Assembly (NCBI RefSeq): GCF_017114995.1
Contig: NZ_JABXKL010000001.1
Coordinates: 61,002-125,001, forward strand
DNA length: 64,000 nt
From: Nostoc sp. NMS9
GTDB taxonomy: Bacteria > Cyanobacteriota > Cyanobacteriia > Cyanobacteriales > Nostocaceae
Reading direction: 5' to 3'
Shown here one piece after another: positions 62,615 to 64,000 of this stretch (the first letter of the stretch is position 1; the number at the start of each line of letters is the position of its first letter). A program made the translations under genes and the position numbers. The notes under the pieces were generated by a model. The model ran no database searches and was not told where the DNA came from. It saw only the letters and a list, made by a program, of their open reading frames with translations.

Positions 62615-63403
62615 ATGACTATTACCAAACTGTCCGAACTAGGCATTACTCATCTTCCCGACCATACTGAGTTACCAGAGTCGGACGGGACTTTTGTGAA
62701 AAATTTTCAAGAACACCCGCAAAGCATACTTCTAACTGACTCCGTTCAAGGTATATTACAGCAAATTCACTCAGATAAACAGTATTGTATTGGTCAAGAT
62801 TGTGGCATTTACTGGCGTTTGACCGAACCACCTGAACGCGGTGCTGAAGCACCCGATTGGTTTTACGTCCCGAATGTTGCACCTATGTTAAATGGTCAGT
62901 TTCGACGTTCGTATGTATTGTGGCAAGAATATGTCGCTCCCCTAATTGTACTGGAATTCGCTTCTGGGAATGGTTCAGAAGAAAGAGATAATACTCCAAT
63001 TACTGGTAAATTCTGGGTATATGAGCAAGCAATCCGCGTACCTTTTTATGGCATTTACGAATTTAGCAAAGCTGCGATTGAGGTTTATCATTTAGTTGAT
63101 GGTAGGTATCAGCAACTCACAGCTAACGAACGTGGACACTATGAGATTTCCTTAATGGGTGTCGAATTGGGCATTTGGGAAGGACAGTATGGAAATACTA
63201 CAGCGCCTTGGTTGCGTTGGTGGGATGCACAGGGAAATTTATTACTAACTGGTGAGGAAAAATCGCAGTTATTAGCACCTCAATTAGAACAAGAGCAAGA
63301 AAAATCCCAGTTATTAACATCCCAATTAGAACAAGAACAGCAAAAAGCCCAGCGTTTAGCAGAACGCTTGAGACAGCTTGGGATAAATCCTGATGAAGTT
63401 TAA
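62615..63403 (+). CDS. Uma2 family endonuclease-like protein with coiled-coil tail
   Basis: A 262-residue Uma2/DUF820 protein: ITHLPDHTELPESDGTFVKNFQEH, PDWFYVPNVAP, then YVAPLIVLEFASGNGSEERDNTP and FWVYEQAIRVPFYGIYEF for the nuclease-like core. The C-terminal 55 residues are two near-identical repeats (EEKSQLLAPQLEQEQ, EKSQLLTSQLEQEQ) leading to KAQRLAERLRQLGINPDEV, a coiled coil common to the longer members. No membrane or signal segment. Uma2 genes of two lengths are adjacent here. The biological role is unknown. Confidence 0.85.
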   Translation: MTITKLSELGITHLPDHTELPESDGTFVKNFQEHPQSILLTDSVQGILQQIHSDKQYCIGQDCGIYWRLTEPPERGAEAPDWFYVPNVAPMLNGQFRRSYVLWQEYVAPLIVLEFASGNGSEERDNTPITGKFWVYEQAIRVPFYGIYEFSKAAIEVYHLVDGRYQQLTANERGHYEISLMGVELGIWEGQYGNTTAPWLRWWDAQGNLLLTGEEKSQLLAPQLEQEQEKSQLLTSQLEQEQQKAQRLAERLRQLGINPDEV

Positions 63404-63521
63404 TATCTGATTGGGGATGGATTCAAGAGTGTTATAAGCAGTACTTAACTTTATGGATACAACGAGAAGGGCGATCGCGCCTAAAATCTTAAAATTAAGC
63501 AGACGAGAGGATTGGCACAAA

Positions 63522-63600
63522 TTACGGTATGGGTGCATCATTTGGATGTTTACCTGCGTAGTAGACAACGACTTTCAAGACTTCTTCATCAGGAATGTAA
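63522..63600 (-). pseudogene. in-frame remnant after the hypothetical gene
   Basis: Beyond the stop of the minus-strand gene at 63606 the same frame reads FYIPDEEVLKVVVYYAGKHP then NDAPIP and a stop. It looks protein-like but has no start and I do not recognise the family. It may be the tail of a separate lost gene. Confidence 0.35.
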
Positions 63601-63605
63601 AAAAT

Positions 63606-63899
63606 TCACACAACACTTTGAGCAGATGGTTTAGTTAATGGTATTTCATGAATCTCAGCACTAAAAGCTGCTGCCAACTCAGGACTAGCGATCGCAATAG
63701 CACTCTCATGCCATTCATGGATAATCGCATCAATCATATCCCATGCCTGACTAGAGAAATCAATCAACCGAAAAGCTTCACTCAGATCCTTAATAAAGTC
63801 TTGCAGATCATCGGAGTCAAACACACTCAGCCATCCATAAGGATGTTCAAAGCCGATTTCTTGGCCAAGTAATAACGAAAAAGCAATGGTTAATATCAT
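63606..63899 (-). CDS. conserved hypothetical protein
   Basis: A 97-residue soluble protein: LLLGQEIGFEHPYGWLSVFDSDDLQDFIKDLSEAFRLID, followed by WDMIDAIIHEWHESAIAIASPELAAAFSAEIHEI. I recall the EHPYGW...HEWHESAIAI pattern from small cyanobacterial genes without an assigned function, often in toxin-antitoxin neighbourhoods. No signal peptide or membrane segment. The following 80 bp remain open in the same frame after the TGA. Confidence 0.6.
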   Translation of the reverse strand: MILTIAFSLLLGQEIGFEHPYGWLSVFDSDDLQDFIKDLSEAFRLIDFSSQAWDMIDAIIHEWHESAIAIASPELAAAFSAEIHEIPLTKPSAQSVV

Positions 63900-63919
63900 G
63901 TCCGGTTAAAGACTTATCA

Positions 63920-63965
63920 TTAAGACCGCAGAGGGGCAGAGGGGCAGAGGGGATGGGTTTTTGGG
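63920..63965. repeat. GGGGCAGA low-complexity repeat
   Basis: Tandem GAGGGGCA units after AAGACCGCA, the same opening as the interior of the 126-bp element (GAGACCGCAGGGGAGC). The terminal inverted repeats are not seen here. It runs close to the window end. Confidence 0.7.
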
Positions 63966-64000
63966 CTTTCTGCATAGAGAAAGGGAATTATAACTAATTA

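Noticed and set aside
1..64000. tRNA and rRNA genes
   Set aside because: No GTTCRANYC T-loop with matching acceptor stem, and no rRNA core sequence, was found by eye. A tRNAscan run could still find one.

Overview
The window looks like chromosomal DNA of a filamentous, heterocyst-type cyanobacterium (Nostoc/Anabaena/Tolypothrix-like). The evidence is the petC-petA cytochrome b6f pair, dense GCGATCGC (HIP1) sites, ATTCAAA heptamer tandem repeats, WD40-fused Ser/Thr kinases, many Uma2-type nucleases, and cyanobacterial families such as NdbB, Tab2/Atab2, DUF3067 and DUF1350. No rRNA, tRNA or CRISPR array was recognised.

Layout. 0-5.5 kb: a minus-strand six-gene cluster (lipoprotein sulfonate/nitrate-type substrate-binding protein, AprA/AsfA-like flavoprotein, an unusual PdxJ, HAD hydrolase, methyltransferase, partial GNAT). 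5.6-6.3 kb: mobile-element debris. 6.3-16 kb: radical SAM activase-like protein, NdbB, HAD protein, a broken DUF433/DUF5615 toxin-antitoxin pair, Tab2, PmbA, and a ClC channel with CBS and Usp domains. 16-18.6 kb: glycosyltransferase and O-antigen-ligase-like protein. 19-27.6 kb: three Ser/Thr kinases, two ending in seven-bladed WD40 propellers, and a secreted PPC-domain protein. 28-33 kb: pilB-pilT-pilC. 33.6-39.7 kb: grpE, dnaK, dnaJ, a TusA-like gene and rsgA. 39.7-46.5 kb: decaying accessory DNA (Uma2 genes, duplicated rsgA tail, a complete IS5-type insertion, a DUF6888/DUF6887 pair) around an intact GH57 enzyme. 46.5-53.5 kb: petC-petA, DUF3067, DUF1350, tatC, SDR. 54.2-60.6 kb: an overlapping pair, a P-loop ATPase and a 1,720-residue STAND/TPR/WD40 protein, the best candidate for an undescribed signalling or conflict system. 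60.7-64 kb: toxin-antitoxin remnants and Uma2 genes.

The recurring theme is fine-scale genome plasticity. An identical 126-bp miniature element occurs twice; one copy sits in a toxin gene, and removing it with one TA restores the reading frame exactly. A second miniature element carries ends like those of the complete IS5-type element in the same window. Short dispersed repeats appear to have entered coding sequences in frame (rsgA, the STAND protein, the ClC-Usp linker, one WD40 blade of a kinase). At three toxin-antitoxin loci the antitoxin is intact and the toxin is broken.

Functionally, petC/petA and the nearby tatC fit together, since the Rieske protein is a known Tat substrate. The grpE-dnaK-dnaJ group forms a chaperone machine with TusA-like and ribosome-maturation genes downstream. 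PilB, PilT and PilC form the type IV pilus motor. All assignments rest on motif recognition by eye; no database search was run.
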